A DNA stretch of 64,000 nucleotides from Pseudomonas luteola NBRC 103146 (GTDB lineage: Bacteria; Pseudomonadota; Gammaproteobacteria; Pseudomonadales; Pseudomonadaceae), in the NCBI RefSeq assembly GCF_002091675.1, contig NZ_BDAE01000002.1, positions 367,481-431,480 on the forward strand. The letters are read 5' to 3'. Below the pieces are notes generated by a model. It did not search any database. It was not told where the DNA came from and saw only the letters and a program-made list of their open reading frames with translations. The position numbers and the translations under genes were made by a program. Shown piece by piece: positions 47,566-57,083 of the stretch; the stretch's first letter is position 1; every line of letters starts with the position of its first letter.

Positions 47566-47596
47566 GTGATCGACGCCCAGTGCAGGCGTCGATCAC
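47566..47596. repeat. Perfect 12-bp inverted repeat downstream of the NCS2 gene
   Basis: GTGATCGACGCC / GGCGTCGATCAC is a perfect 12-bp stem with a 7-nt loop, between the 3' end of the NCS2 gene and the start of the phosphoesterase gene (both minus strand). No T run follows on either strand. It could be an mRNA-stabilising hairpin, a Rho-linked end, or an operator of the phosphoesterase gene. Confidence 0.7.
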
Positions 47597-47605
47597 AAGC
47601 GCCCT

Positions 47606-48982
47606 TTATTCCTGTGCTATGTCTGTGGTGCTGTCTGGCAGGAACCAGTTCATGATCAGAGCGCAAAGCCCTCCTGTGGCCACACCTGAATTCAGCACAT
47701 CACGTAGCGCTGCTGGCATGTGGGCGAGAAACTCAGGGACCTGGGACACACCCAGACCCAGTGCCAGGGAAACGGCAATAATCAACAGGGCACGGCGGTC
47801 CAACTGAATGCCGGCCAGAATGTTGATCCCCGAAGCTGCAACGGCGCCAAACATCACCAGTGCGGCGCCACCCAATACTGGCTCTGGTACGGCCTGAATA
47901 ATGCCAGCAACGGCTGGAAACAGGCCGAGCAGAACGAGAAAGACGGCAATCCACAGCCCGACGTGGCGGCTGGCGATACCCGTCAGTTGGATCACGCCGT
48001 TGTTTTGCGCAAAGATTGAGCTGGGAAAGCTGTTGAACAGTCCGGCCAACAAGGAATTGGCTCCATTGACCAGTACACCGCCCTTGATCCGAGCCATCCA
48101 GACCGGACCCTCTACCGGCTGGCGGGACACTTTACTGGTTGCGGTCACGTCACCGATGGCTTCCAGGGAGGTGACGAGATAGATCACCAACATGGGAACG
48201 AACAGTGCCCAGGAAAAACCCAGCCCAAAATGCAGGGGAACCGGCACCTGGAACAGAGGCGCTTCATGCATGCCGGTAAAGTCCAGACGTCCCAGATAGG
48301 CCGCCAGGCCGTAGCCGACCAGGAGCGCAATGACGATGGCCGCGCTACGTACCCATACCACGCGAACGCGGTTGAGCACGACGATGATTGCCAGCACCAC
48401 ACCGGACAGCAGCAGATTCTCGCCGTTGGCAAAGGTGCCCTGGCTCATGGCTGAGAAGCCGCCGCCCATGCTGATGAGTCCGACCTTGATCAAGGTAAGA
48501 CCGATCATCAGCACCACGATGCCGGTTACCAGCGGAGTAATCAGGCGCTTCACGAAAGGCAATATCCGGGAGATACCCATCTCGACGAAAGAGCCCGCCA
48601 TGACCACGCCAAAAATGGCAGCCATTACGGCTTCAACCGGCGTGCCCTGCTTGACCATCAGCGCGCCGCCAGCGATCAAGGGGCCGACAAAGTTGAAGCT
48701 GGTACCCTGAACGATTAGTAGCCCTGCCCCGAACGGGCCGAAGCGGCGACACTGGATGAACGTGGCAATGCCTGAAATCACCAGGGACATGGACACGATC
48801 AGGTTGGTATCCCGTGGTGAGACACCCAGTGCCTGGCAAATTAGAAGGCCTGGAGTGACGATAGGCACGATGATCGCCAGCAGATGCTGCAACGCAGCGA
48901 GCAGGGCGATAGGCAGGCGAGGCCGATCGTCGAGACCGTAGACCAGTTCATGGCGGGAGGGAGAGGCGTCCGGCTGGCTCAT
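47606..48982 (-). CDS. NCS2-family xanthine/uric acid permease
   Basis: The 458-residue membrane transporter has about 14 helices and is of the XanP/UacT type: QHLLAIIVPIVTPGLLI, VQGTSFNFVGPLIAGG, TSLEAIGDVTATSK, FAQNNGVIQLTGIASRHVG and PVLGGAALVMFG. The QNNGVI and SLEAIGD blocks form the purine site. The exact substrate (xanthine, uric acid, others) is not decided. The ATG at 48982 is preferred to the TTG at 48997. Confidence 0.92.
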   Translation of the reverse strand: MSQPDASPSRHELVYGLDDRPRLPIALLAALQHLLAIIVPIVTPGLLICQALGVSPRDTNLIVSMSLVISGIATFIQCRRFGPFGAGLLIVQGTSFNFVGPLIAGGALMVKQGTPVEAVMAAIFGVVMAGSFVEMGISRILPFVKRLITPLVTGIVVLMIGLTLIKVGLISMGGGFSAMSQGTFANGENLLLSGVVLAIIVVLNRVRVVWVRSAAIVIALLVGYGLAAYLGRLDFTGMHEAPLFQVPVPLHFGLGFSWALFVPMLVIYLVTSLEAIGDVTATSKVSRQPVEGPVWMARIKGGVLVNGANSLLAGLFNSFPSSIFAQNNGVIQLTGIASRHVGLWIAVFLVLLGLFPAVAGIIQAVPEPVLGGAALVMFGAVAASGINILAGIQLDRRALLIIAVSLALGLGVSQVPEFLAHMPAALRDVLNSGVATGGLCALIMNWFLPDSTTDIAQE

Positions 48983-49299
48983 GTAGCGGTTCCGCAAAAG
49001 GCGGCAAGTGTACTGTTCCGGTGATGCGCCGCACAGTCTTCATCTCATAAAAGAGACAGGCGATAGGACAGGCTGCTGCCATGCGCCTTGGGCATGGCGT
49101 TAACGTTCAGTAATAAAGACGAAAGTCCCACGGCCTAACTTTACCAGTATCCAGGGTCTTAGGCCTTGTTCTGATGACAGGCGCTTGGCATTCACTACTC
49201 CCATCCCGCCGGGCTTCATGGCAAGCACTTCAGCAGTCATGCCATGCAGATCCAGCAGCCAGGTTGCCCATACCTTCTTCTTTTACCGAGGGCTTTTGC
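48983..49299. other. 317-nt divergent region between NCS2 and DedA genes
   Basis: No gene seen. It holds an inverted repeat GCCATGC-N7-GCATGGC and presumably both promoters. I looked for a purine-type riboswitch before the NCS2 gene and did not find its conserved core. Confidence 0.5.
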
Positions 49300-49914
49300 G
49301 TGTTTGACGCGATCACAGGGTTGATTCAACAGGGGGGTTACCTGGGCATTCTTTTGCTCATGTTTCTGGAAAACGTGTTTCCGCCTATTCCATCGGAGGT
49401 CATTATGCCGCTGGCAGGGTTTCTAGCGGCGAGAGGGGAGCTGAATTTTATCGGCGTGGTGCTGGCGGGAACGCTGGGGTCCTTTCTGGGCGCGCTACCG
49501 TGGTATTACGCTGGTGCGGTATGGGGAGAGGCGCGCATGCGCAAGCTGGCGCAGCGTTACGGGCGCTGGCTGACTCTTTCGGCCAAGGACGTCAGTGAGG
49601 CCTCTCTCTGGTTCAGGTCGCATGGCAGTAAGGCTGTCTTCTTTGGCCGCCTGGTACCGGCAATCCGTACCCTGATTTCTGTACCGGCCGGTATTGCCCA
49701 TATGCCGTTTCGTCGCTTCGCCGGATATACCCTGGCGGGTTCTCTGATCTGGACAACGGTGCTGACACTGGCGGGTTACCTGCTGAATGCCGAATACGAG
49801 CGTGTCGCGACGCTTTTGGATCCGGCCTCCAAAATAGTTCTGGCAGTGATTGTGCTCGTTTACCTGTATCGCCTGTTTAAAACCAACAACCGGGAAGACT
49901 GCCGGGAAGGCTAG
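49300..49914 (+). CDS. DedA-family membrane protein
   Basis: DedA proteins are inner-membrane transporters linked to undecaprenyl-phosphate or lipid flipping. The 204-residue protein has the family motif block ENVFPPIPSEVIMPLAGFLA, YYAGAVWGEARM, FFGRLVPAIRTLISVPAG and RFAGYTLAGSLIW. The GTG start at 49300 is preceded by GAGGG and gives the usual N-terminus (FDAITGLIQQGGY); the frame is open to an ATG at 49174, but that stretch lacks conservation. It converges with the DUF4124 gene. Confidence 0.9.
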   Translation: MFDAITGLIQQGGYLGILLLMFLENVFPPIPSEVIMPLAGFLAARGELNFIGVVLAGTLGSFLGALPWYYAGAVWGEARMRKLAQRYGRWLTLSAKDVSEASLWFRSHGSKAVFFGRLVPAIRTLISVPAGIAHMPFRRFAGYTLAGSLIWTTVLTLAGYLLNAEYERVATLLDPASKIVLAVIVLVYLYRLFKTNNREDCREG

Positions 49915-49943
49915 ACGGGTTGGAATAGCGCCAGGGATGAGTC

Positions 49944-50513
49944 CTAGCGCTGATCCAGCAGACGCCTGCGCTCGGCTTTCTGTGCTTCTACCTGCGCCTT
50001 TTTCTGCTCGATCGCGGCGCGTCCACGCTCTGTTACGCTGGGGCGCGGTGCGGGCTCGGGGGCTGGCTGGGGCGTTGGTGGGGTTGGCCTGGGATAATGA
50101 TGCCAGGGCGGACGGTGTCCACCATAATCGTAATAGGGCTCTGGATAGGGATAGTAGCGGTCCTGTCGGATCGGTGGCGGGACATCATAGTCATCATCGT
50201 CGAGATCGTAATAACGATCAGCGTCTGATGGTGTACGAGTGCTTGACTGAGACGTCTCGTCCCGAGGCTTGATGCTGGGCTTTTCCACTACCGGTGGTGG
50301 CGTCGGGTCGGCCATACGGGTGACCGGGCCACTGCCTCTTGGCGGAGGGTTATCAACTTCGATACGGTCGGCCAGGGATTGATCAGATGGGCAATGGCCT
50401 TGTGTAAACGTGATCTGGCCTGCCTTGTCGACGCATTTGAGTATGGTGTCTGCCTGGGCATGGGTGACGCCGCCCAGGCTTGAGACCGCAACCGCCAGAA
50501 TTGCCCACTTCAT
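49944..50513 (-). CDS. DUF4124 domain-containing exported protein
   Basis: The 189-residue protein has a signal peptide (MKWAILAVAVSSLGGVTHA), a DUF4124 domain (ILKCVDKAGQITFTQGHCP, with its Cys pair), a Pro/Tyr/Asp-rich middle (YPYPEPYYDYGG, RPTPPTPQPAPEPAPRP) and a basic helical C-terminus (IEQKKAQVEAQKAERRR). Family function is unknown; such proteins are periplasmic. The ATG at 50513 begins the signal peptide; 60 codons upstream in frame are discarded. Confidence 0.85.
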   Translation of the reverse strand: MKWAILAVAVSSLGGVTHAQADTILKCVDKAGQITFTQGHCPSDQSLADRIEVDNPPPRGSGPVTRMADPTPPPVVEKPSIKPRDETSQSSTRTPSDADRYYDLDDDDYDVPPPIRQDRYYPYPEPYYDYGGHRPPWHHYPRPTPPTPQPAPEPAPRPSVTERGRAAIEQKKAQVEAQKAERRRLLDQR

Positions 50514-50599
50514 AGCAATCCCCTCTAACGTACCTGCATGCCACTCTAGCACTTTGCAGGTCGGGTCATCTAAACGGTTACTGAAGAAAACCGTGAAGG

Positions 50600-53260
50600 T
50601 TAGGCCAGGGAGTGCTGCGCTGCTGACAGAAAATCGAACAAGCCTTCCAGAGGCAGTGGCTCGGCCAGAAAATACCCCTGCGCCTCGTCGCAACTCGCGC
50701 GCTTGAGCAGTTCGAGCGTCTCTTCGTCTTCCACACCTTCCGCCACGACAACAAGGTTCAAGGCATGGGCCATGTCGGTAATGGCCTTGATGAACACGTA
50801 GCGGTCCAACCCTTCGGCGGGATGGGTAATAAGCGTGCGGTCGAGTTTGACGGTATCAATAGGAAAACGCCTAAGATAGGACAGGCCGGAGTAGCGGGTT
50901 CCCAGGTCGTCTACCGCCAGTTTGACACCCAAAGTTTTCAGCGCTCCGAGCGCCTGATTGGAGGCGTCCATGTCTTCAATGAAAGCCCCCTCGGTCAACT
51001 CGAGTTCCAGGTGACAGGGTCTCAGTTTGGTCGTGTGCAGAATCGCTTCTATCCTGTCCTTCAAATGTGGTGACTTGAGCTGGAGGGGTGAAAGGTTCAC
51101 GGACAGTTCCAGCGACTGCCCAAGTCGACTGGACAGGTCGTGAATTTCCTGACAGGCCTTTTGCAGAACCCACAGCCCCAGCTCGTCTATCATGCCAATC
51201 TCTTCGGCGATCGGAATGAAATCCACAGGCGAAATCCAACCCCGCTCCGGGTGATGCCAGCGAATCAAGACCTCAACGCCCTGGGGGGTGCCCTCAGGCA
51301 GCCGAATACGCGGCTGGTAGTAAAGCGAAAACTGATTCTGCTCCAAGGCGTGGTACAACGCCGTTTCCAGCACCATGCGGTTTTTGGCTTCGACACTCAT
51401 TTCTTCTGAGAAGATGCGGCAACAATGGCCTCCTGCCGCCTTGGCACGATACATCGCAATATCTGCATGCTGGACCAGTTGTTCCTTGGTATGGCCGTGC
51501 TCAGGGTAGAGTCCTATCCCTACCGACGCACCGGAAAAAACACGGCTGCCATTGATTTCGATCGGAGCCGCAACCGCTCGGATGATGGCGTTAGCCACCG
51601 CTTGAACGGAGATTTCACCTTCCGGGGCGTGGGCCACCACGACAAACTCATCGCCACCCAGGCGCGCCACCAGATCACCCTGAGGTACCGCTGCCCTCAA
51701 TCGCTGCGCCACTTCGCGCAGCATTGTGTCGCCTGCATCATGCCCCATCGAGTCGTTGACCTGCTTGAAGCGGTCCAGGTCGATCAGCATGATGGCAAGG
51801 CAGCTGTTAAGCGGCGTGAAATTGATCAGAGCCTGCAAATGCTCGTTCAGGTACGCCCGATTGGGCAGCCCTGTCAGCATGTCATGGTTGGCCAGCTGGT
51901 GCAGGCGACTTTCGGCCAGCTTCTGCTCGGTGACATCCGTATAGCTGCCTGCCCATTCGATAAGCTGACCTTCCGTATCAAGAATGGGAACGGCATAACC
52001 ACTGACATGGCGATATTGACCATCGGCCCGGCGCAGCCGGTACTGGGCATATACCGGCTGGCGGTCCTGCAGCATTTTGGCTCCCAGCGCAGCGGTGGAC
52101 TCCTGATCGTCCGGGTGAACCACGTTCATCCAGCCAAACCCCTGCATCTCCTCCTGAGTCTGGCCGGTAAAGGCACACCAGTCCGGCTGAGGAGAAACAA
52201 TCTCCAAGGTAGGCGAAGCCGTCCACACGATGGCTCCTGTAGCATTTACCAGTGAGCGAAAGCGTTGTTCGCTGGCTTGAAGCGCCAACTCTGCCGCTTT
52301 GCGCTCCGTGGTTTCCCGGTCGCGCTCGATAACCAGCGCCGCAGTATTGACCAGCAGGCGCATGGACTCCTGCTCTGAATCGCTCGGTTCACGCGCGTCC
52401 CTGCAATAATAGGCCAGGGTGCCCAATACTCTTCCAGAGGATGACAGGATCGGGTGAGACCAACAGGCGCGGAAACCATAACCGAGCACCACAGACTTGG
52501 CTTCAACCCAGCGCGGATCGTTCTCTATATCGCTGACGATAGTCGAGGCGCCGGTATACGCGGCCGCTCCACAGGAGCCGGCGAGGGGGCCAATGGGTAT
52601 GCGTTCTACGGCCTGATTGAATGATTGGGGGAGCGAGGGGGCCGAGCCAAAGCGCAGGTGCAGGCCATCGGTGTCCATGAGCATGACCGATGCCCAGATA
52701 TTGCCACCTGCCTGCTCTTCCGCAGAGCGGGTCAGGGTATCGAGAATCTGCTTGAGCGGGGCTCCCGCGACGGCCTGTGCCAGTGCCTGCTGCTGACCGT
52801 TGGCCAGGGCCTCGGTGCGTTTCAGATCACTGATATCTGACGCAATGCCCCGTAGCCGGAGGCTGTCAGCGTCGCTCAGCACCTTGCCTTTGACACTGAT
52901 CCAGCGGGTGCGGCCGTCTGACAGCAGCAACCTGCAGTCGAAATGCCAATGCTCGGCACGTTTCGCTGCCGTTTCGATGACGCGGCGTACATGCCTTTGG
53001 TCATCCGTGTGGATACGCTCGAAAAACTCCTCGAGCGCCCATGTGTCCGGCTGTATGGACGTACCGAAATCCGGCCCGTTTCTCAACAGACAGGTCAGCG
53101 TTCCGCTAGCGACGTCCAGTTCCCATTCACCCAGGTCCGCTACATCGAGCGCGAACTGCAGGCGTGCCTCAAGTTCAGCAGCGGAGGAGGAAGGCGAGGG
53201 GGCGGTGTTGACATCCTTTTTTACCCTGGGCTCGGCATTGGTGTCCGGCATATCGTTCAC
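50600..53260 (-). CDS. PAS-GAF-PAS-GGDEF-EAL cyclic-di-GMP signalling protein
   Basis: The 886-residue cytoplasmic sensor has a PAS domain (about 35-150), a GAF domain (about 160-315), a second PAS with PAC (about 325-450), GGDEF (450-615, intact RLGGDEF at 533-539) and EAL (625-880). No transmembrane segment. The inhibitory I-site R-x-x-D before GGDEF is missing (PQGD). The EAL motif reads E-V-L (663-665) and loop 6 reads DDLGTRYSG (784-792), but the metal and base residues (Glu663, Asn in VNLSP, Glu in ELTEG, Asp784/785, Lys in TVKLD, Glu in AEGVED) are kept. Both synthase and phosphodiesterase activity are possible. Ligands of PAS/GAF unknown. Confidence 0.92.
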   Translation of the reverse strand: MNDMPDTNAEPRVKKDVNTAPSPSSSAAELEARLQFALDVADLGEWELDVASGTLTCLLRNGPDFGTSIQPDTWALEEFFERIHTDDQRHVRRVIETAAKRAEHWHFDCRLLLSDGRTRWISVKGKVLSDADSLRLRGIASDISDLKRTEALANGQQQALAQAVAGAPLKQILDTLTRSAEEQAGGNIWASVMLMDTDGLHLRFGSAPSLPQSFNQAVERIPIGPLAGSCGAAAYTGASTIVSDIENDPRWVEAKSVVLGYGFRACWSHPILSSSGRVLGTLAYYCRDAREPSDSEQESMRLLVNTAALVIERDRETTERKAAELALQASEQRFRSLVNATGAIVWTASPTLEIVSPQPDWCAFTGQTQEEMQGFGWMNVVHPDDQESTAALGAKMLQDRQPVYAQYRLRRADGQYRHVSGYAVPILDTEGQLIEWAGSYTDVTEQKLAESRLHQLANHDMLTGLPNRAYLNEHLQALINFTPLNSCLAIMLIDLDRFKQVNDSMGHDAGDTMLREVAQRLRAAVPQGDLVARLGGDEFVVVAHAPEGEISVQAVANAIIRAVAAPIEINGSRVFSGASVGIGLYPEHGHTKEQLVQHADIAMYRAKAAGGHCCRIFSEEMSVEAKNRMVLETALYHALEQNQFSLYYQPRIRLPEGTPQGVEVLIRWHHPERGWISPVDFIPIAEEIGMIDELGLWVLQKACQEIHDLSSRLGQSLELSVNLSPLQLKSPHLKDRIEAILHTTKLRPCHLELELTEGAFIEDMDASNQALGALKTLGVKLAVDDLGTRYSGLSYLRRFPIDTVKLDRTLITHPAEGLDRYVFIKAITDMAHALNLVVVAEGVEDEETLELLKRASCDEAQGYFLAEPLPLEGLFDFLSAAQHSLA

Positions 53261-53594
53261 TCGAAGTTTCCAACTATCGATTGATCTGCCACGTCTTGCG
53301 GGCGCGGCACAGCAGCGGTGCGTCTAAAACAGGACTCTATAGAAAGCGTAGTCGCTCTGGGCAATGGCTCAATTCATAATCATCCATGAAATACGAGGGT
53401 AACGATTTACCATGCTGTCGGAGGGCTATCATCGAGCAGAAAGGGAGACGTTCTACAGGCGCCGCCATCTTGCCTGAAACAGGCTTTTTGCCAAGAGTAA
53501 GAGAGTCCCAACCAGACCAGCGGAGAGGCTGCGCTTTTTGCAGCGCAGATACAAAAACGCCGCCCGAAGGCGGCGTGCTCAACACGATCCCAGA
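53261..53594. other. 334-nt region between the GGDEF-EAL gene and ilvD
   Basis: It contains the ilvD terminator, a second hairpin (CTGCGCT/AGCGCAG at 53529-53548) and a plus-strand hairpin with T run (GCCTG-AAA-CAGGC-TTTTT, 53472-53489) that follows no recognised gene. A 43-codon minus-strand frame (53337-53468) exists but lacks a clear ribosome site; I do not call it a gene. Confidence 0.5.
53553..53576 (-). terminator. Terminator after ilvD
   Basis: On the minus strand ACGCCGCC-TTCG-GGCGGCGT is followed by TTTT: an 8-bp GC-rich stem with a stable UUCG tetraloop, 19 nt after the ilvD stop. Confidence 0.9.
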
Positions 53595-55433
53595 TCAGTC
53601 TTCCAGCATCGCCTTGTTACGGACGGCACCCTTGTCGGCACTGGTGGCCAAGAGGGCATACGCCTTGAGCGCTGTGCTCACGCGGCGCGCACGTGGCGTG
53701 GCAGGCTTCCAACCCTTTTTGTCCTGTTCGATGCGGCGGTGAGACAACTCCTCATCGCTAACCAGTAGGTTGATGCTGCGATTGGGGATATCGATCAGAA
53801 CCTTGTCGCCGTCTTTCACCAAGCCGATCGCACCACCAGCCGCCGCTTCTGGCGAAGCATGGCCGATGGAAAGTCCTGACGTGCCGCCCGAGAAACGGCC
53901 GTCGGTGAGCAGGGCGCACTGCTTGCCCAGTCCCTTGGACTTCAGGTAGCTGGTGGGGTAGAGCATTTCCTGCATGCCCGGGCCGCCCTTGGGACCTTCG
54001 TAGCGGATGATAACGATATCGCCGGCTTTCACTTCGTCGTTCAGGATGCCCTTCACCGCGGCATCCTGACTTTCGAAAATCTTTGCCGAGCCTTCGAAAA
54101 CATGGATGGATTCATCCACGCCCGCCGTTTTCACCACGCAACCGTCCAGCGCGATATTGCCGTATAGCACGGCAAGACCGCCTTCCTGAGAGTAGGCATG
54201 CTCGACGCTACGGATGCAGCCTTCGGCGCGGTCGTCATCCAGGGTGTCCCAGCGAGTCGCCTGACTGAAGGCTTCCTGCGTGGGGATACCGGCCGGACCT
54301 GCGCGGAAAAAGGTCTTGACCGCTTCGTCCTGAGTAAGCGTGATGTCCCACTTCTCGATGGCTTCGCCCAGGGTTCTGCTGTGCACGGTTGGCAGATTCG
54401 TATTGAGCAAACCGCCGCGAGCCAGTGCACCCAAAATGCTCATGATCCCGCCGGCACGGTGAACATCTTCCATATGGTATTTCTGGATGTTCGGCGCCAC
54501 CTTGCACAGCTGGGGTACTTTACGGGACAGGGCGTCAATGGCGCGCAGATCAAAGTCGACCTCGGCTTCCTGAGCCGCTGCCAGAAGGTGCAGGATGGTA
54601 TTGGTGGAGCCACCCATCGCGATATCCAGCGTCATTGCGTTTTCAAAGGCCTTGTAAGACGCAATGTTTCGTGGCAGTACAGAGGCATCGTTCTCCTGAT
54701 AGTAGCGCTTGCACAGCTCGACCGCCGTACGGCCGGCTTGCAGGAATAGCTCCTTGCGGTCGGCATGGGTTGCCAGCAGCGAGCCATTACCCGGCAGTGC
54801 CAGGCCCAGGGCCTCGGTCAGACAGTTCATGGAGTTGGCCGTAAACATGCCGGAGCAAGAGCCGCAGGTTGGGCAAGCGCTGCGCTCATACTCGGCTACT
54901 TTTTCATCAGAGGCGGTGCTATCCGCGGCGATGACCATAGCGTCGACCAAATCCAGGCCGTGGCTGGCCAGCTTGGTCTTGCCGGCTTCCATTGGGCCGC
55001 CGGAGACGAATACGACCGGAATGTTCAGGCGCAGGGCCGCCATCAGCATGCCGGGGGTGATCTTGTCGCAGTTGGAAATGCATACCAGCGCGTCGGCGCA
55101 GTGAGCATTGACCATGTACTCTACGGCATCAGCGATGATCTCACGGGACGGCAGGGAATAGAGCATGCCATCGTGACCCATGGCGATGCCGTCATCCACA
55201 GCGATAGTGTTGAATTCCTTTGCAACGCCACCGGCTTTTTCTATCTCGCGGGCGACCAGCTGGCCCAGGTCCTTTAGGTGAACATGACCTGGCACGAACT
55301 GGGTAAAGGAGTTGGCTATCGCAATGATCGGCTTCTTGAAGTCTTCGTCCTTCATGCCGGTGGCACGCCAAAGTGCGCGGGCACCAGCCATATTGCGGCC
55401 GTGGGTGGAGGTTTTCGAGCGGTAATCAGGCAT
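53595..55433 (-). CDS. ilvD: Dihydroxy-acid dehydratase
   Basis: IlvD dehydrates dihydroxy acids to 2-keto acids in valine, leucine and isoleucine synthesis and carries an Fe-S cluster. The 612-residue protein has the cysteines of the cluster in [12 protein letters not shown] and [18 protein letters not shown], and the C-terminal [17 protein letters not shown]. It is monocistronic, with an ATG at 55433 and a UUCG terminator. No leader peptide or attenuator was recognised upstream. Confidence 0.97.
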   Translation of the reverse strand: MPDYRSKTSTHGRNMAGARALWRATGMKDEDFKKPIIAIANSFTQFVPGHVHLKDLGQLVAREIEKAGGVAKEFNTIAVDDGIAMGHDGMLYSLPSREIIADAVEYMVNAHCADALVCISNCDKITPGMLMAALRLNIPVVFVSGGPMEAGKTKLASHGLDLVDAMVIAADSTASDEKVAEYERSACPTCGSCSGMFTANSMNCLTEALGLALPGNGSLLATHADRKELFLQAGRTAVELCKRYYQENDASVLPRNIASYKAFENAMTLDIAMGGSTNTILHLLAAAQEAEVDFDLRAIDALSRKVPQLCKVAPNIQKYHMEDVHRAGGIMSILGALARGGLLNTNLPTVHSRTLGEAIEKWDITLTQDEAVKTFFRAGPAGIPTQEAFSQATRWDTLDDDRAEGCIRSVEHAYSQEGGLAVLYGNIALDGCVVKTAGVDESIHVFEGSAKIFESQDAAVKGILNDEVKAGDIVIIRYEGPKGGPGMQEMLYPTSYLKSKGLGKQCALLTDGRFSGGTSGLSIGHASPEAAAGGAIGLVKDGDKVLIDIPNRSINLLVSDEELSHRRIEQDKKGWKPATPRARRVSTALKAYALLATSADKGAVRNKAMLED

Positions 55434-55783
55434 GGAGGCTGCTCTCCGGGGCGGCTTTGCTTATCACGGTAATCTGTTCAAACACTGCGGCGTATCCACC
55501 GTATAACTGTAAAGGTAGCAGTGGAGGCTTAGGGCACGCGAGCATTGAATAGGCTCAGGGCTATCGTGAGCGCGGACGGAGCGCAAAGCAAACGGAAGTG
55601 GACCGAGTGCCGTGCTCTGGGCCGGTCGGATAGCGCGGGATCTCCGCGTGACTGGCTTGGGCTCACAGACCCGCCGGGGATAATGGCGAGGGAATCTCCC
55701 GATTCTACTCCGCATTTGTTCAAAGAGGAAAGCGTACGACAAAGGGTATGTCTTGGCTTGCGCTTTCACGGTTCAAGAAGGCG
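55434..55783. other. 350-nt region between ilvD and the SGNH hydrolase gene
   Basis: No credible gene or RNA seen. It must hold the ilvD promoter. Small open frames here (for example minus-strand 55464-55769) have no conserved features or ribosome site. Confidence 0.5.
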
Positions 55784-57070
55784 TCATTTGTTTGCGTGCA
55801 GCCCAAAGATCTTTGGATCAATAGCATTTGCCATCGCTACATAACCTGCCCGGTTGGGATGCAGTCCATCGCCAGGGCCGCCTGCGCTGCTGGGAATGAA
55901 CTCTGCACGCAGGCCGCCCGTAGTGGGATCGAGCGTGGCCGCATCAAAGTCAATGATCGAGTCAAACAGACCGCTTTCCTTTATGAAGCGATTAAGTGCC
56001 ATACGTTTCTGATCCTGCTCCTGAAAGGCCGGGTCTGCAGGATTGGCCGCCAGGCTGCTGGTCAGGGTCGCGCCGTGAAGGCGTACACCGGGCAACGCTT
56101 TGCGCATACGTTCAATCGCATTGCGCATAGCTGTCTCGACGACCTCGACGGACGCACCAGTACCCGGTGAAAAATCATTGATACCTTCCATCCAGATAAC
56201 GTCTGTTACACCAGAAAGGCTTAATACATCCCGTTCCAGACGATCCATGATAGATGGACCGCCACCGTAGCCTTGCCGGGTGCTTTCATTCAGAGGGCCT
56301 GCGACCTCGTTGCCAGAAATGCCAGCATTCACTACCGAGTACTGTCCCGGTGCCAACTGGGCGAGGCGACGATTCAGGATGTCTGGCCAGCTGTCATATC
56401 CATTGGGTGTTGAGCCGGTACCGTCGGTAATGGAATCGCCCAAGGCTACGATGACTCGCGCAACGTCTGGTGCCTGGATATCAACCGCGTCGAGCAAGAA
56501 CGTCGAGGTCGTAGTAAAGGGCCAGGCGCTTTCCTGCTCCTCGGCGGCGTGGTCGGTGCCGCGAACACTGAAATAGGAGGTTGCGAGCGCTGCAGCATGC
56601 CAGCTCAGCGGGCCGCTGTTCCCAGCGAGATGAAAGCTTACCGCCAGGGTGTGGGAAGGTGCTTTGGGTAGCGGGACCGGATCCGTCCAGCGAGTCTCAC
56701 CAGGTTGAAGCTGAATTTCGCTCTGGCCGTCAAAGCTGACCGGGCGATTACTGCCCGGTACCAGAGCTGCGCCCCCTAAAGGTTGCCCGATATAGACACT
56801 GCGCAAGGTAATGGGCCTGTTGCCAAAGGTATTCGAGAATCGCAGGCGTGCCTGGCTTCCCCATACACTAGGTCGAATGATCTGCCGGATACTTTGATCT
56901 TGAGCCCCACTAGCCGAAATAATACCTTCCAGCTTTGGCTGGGCGATGGGCGAACCGTTGGGGTAGGCTGCCTGCACGGGGGCTGTCCAGGCTGTTTTCC
57001 AATCATCGGCATGTCCGGGCTTGGACGCGAGTGCAAACAGGCCGGCAGCCAGAAGGGTTAACAGGCGCAT
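55784..57070 (-). CDS. Secreted SGNH/GDSL-family hydrolase
   Basis: The 428-residue exported esterase-type protein has a signal peptide (MRLLTLLAAGLFALASKPGHA), an N-terminal beta-rich domain (about 25-195), and an SGNH domain. Its blocks are ALGDSITDG (Ser), GISGN (Gly/Asn region), EGINDFSPG and DGLHPNRAGY (Asp-His). Substrate (lipid, carbohydrate ester) is not known. It begins 13 nt after the Mut7-C gene on the same strand and may share its transcript. Confidence 0.88.
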   Translation of the reverse strand: MRLLTLLAAGLFALASKPGHADDWKTAWTAPVQAAYPNGSPIAQPKLEGIISASGAQDQSIRQIIRPSVWGSQARLRFSNTFGNRPITLRSVYIGQPLGGAALVPGSNRPVSFDGQSEIQLQPGETRWTDPVPLPKAPSHTLAVSFHLAGNSGPLSWHAAALATSYFSVRGTDHAAEEQESAWPFTTTSTFLLDAVDIQAPDVARVIVALGDSITDGTGSTPNGYDSWPDILNRRLAQLAPGQYSVVNAGISGNEVAGPLNESTRQGYGGGPSIMDRLERDVLSLSGVTDVIWMEGINDFSPGTGASVEVVETAMRNAIERMRKALPGVRLHGATLTSSLAANPADPAFQEQDQKRMALNRFIKESGLFDSIIDFDAATLDPTTGGLRAEFIPSSAGGPGDGLHPNRAGYVAMANAIDPKIFGLHANK

Positions 57071-57083
57071 GAGGATTCCTTGA

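Noticed and set aside
48983-49299. Purine riboswitch before the NCS2 permease
   Set aside because: The conserved three-way junction sequences were not found on the minus strand.
51425-52255. 276-codon plus-strand frame inside the GGDEF-EAL gene
   Set aside because: Antisense shadow without coding features.
53337-53585. Minus-strand 82-codon frame after ilvD as a gene
   Set aside because: The first part runs through the ilvD terminator; only the last 43 codons could be a peptide and there is no good ribosome site.
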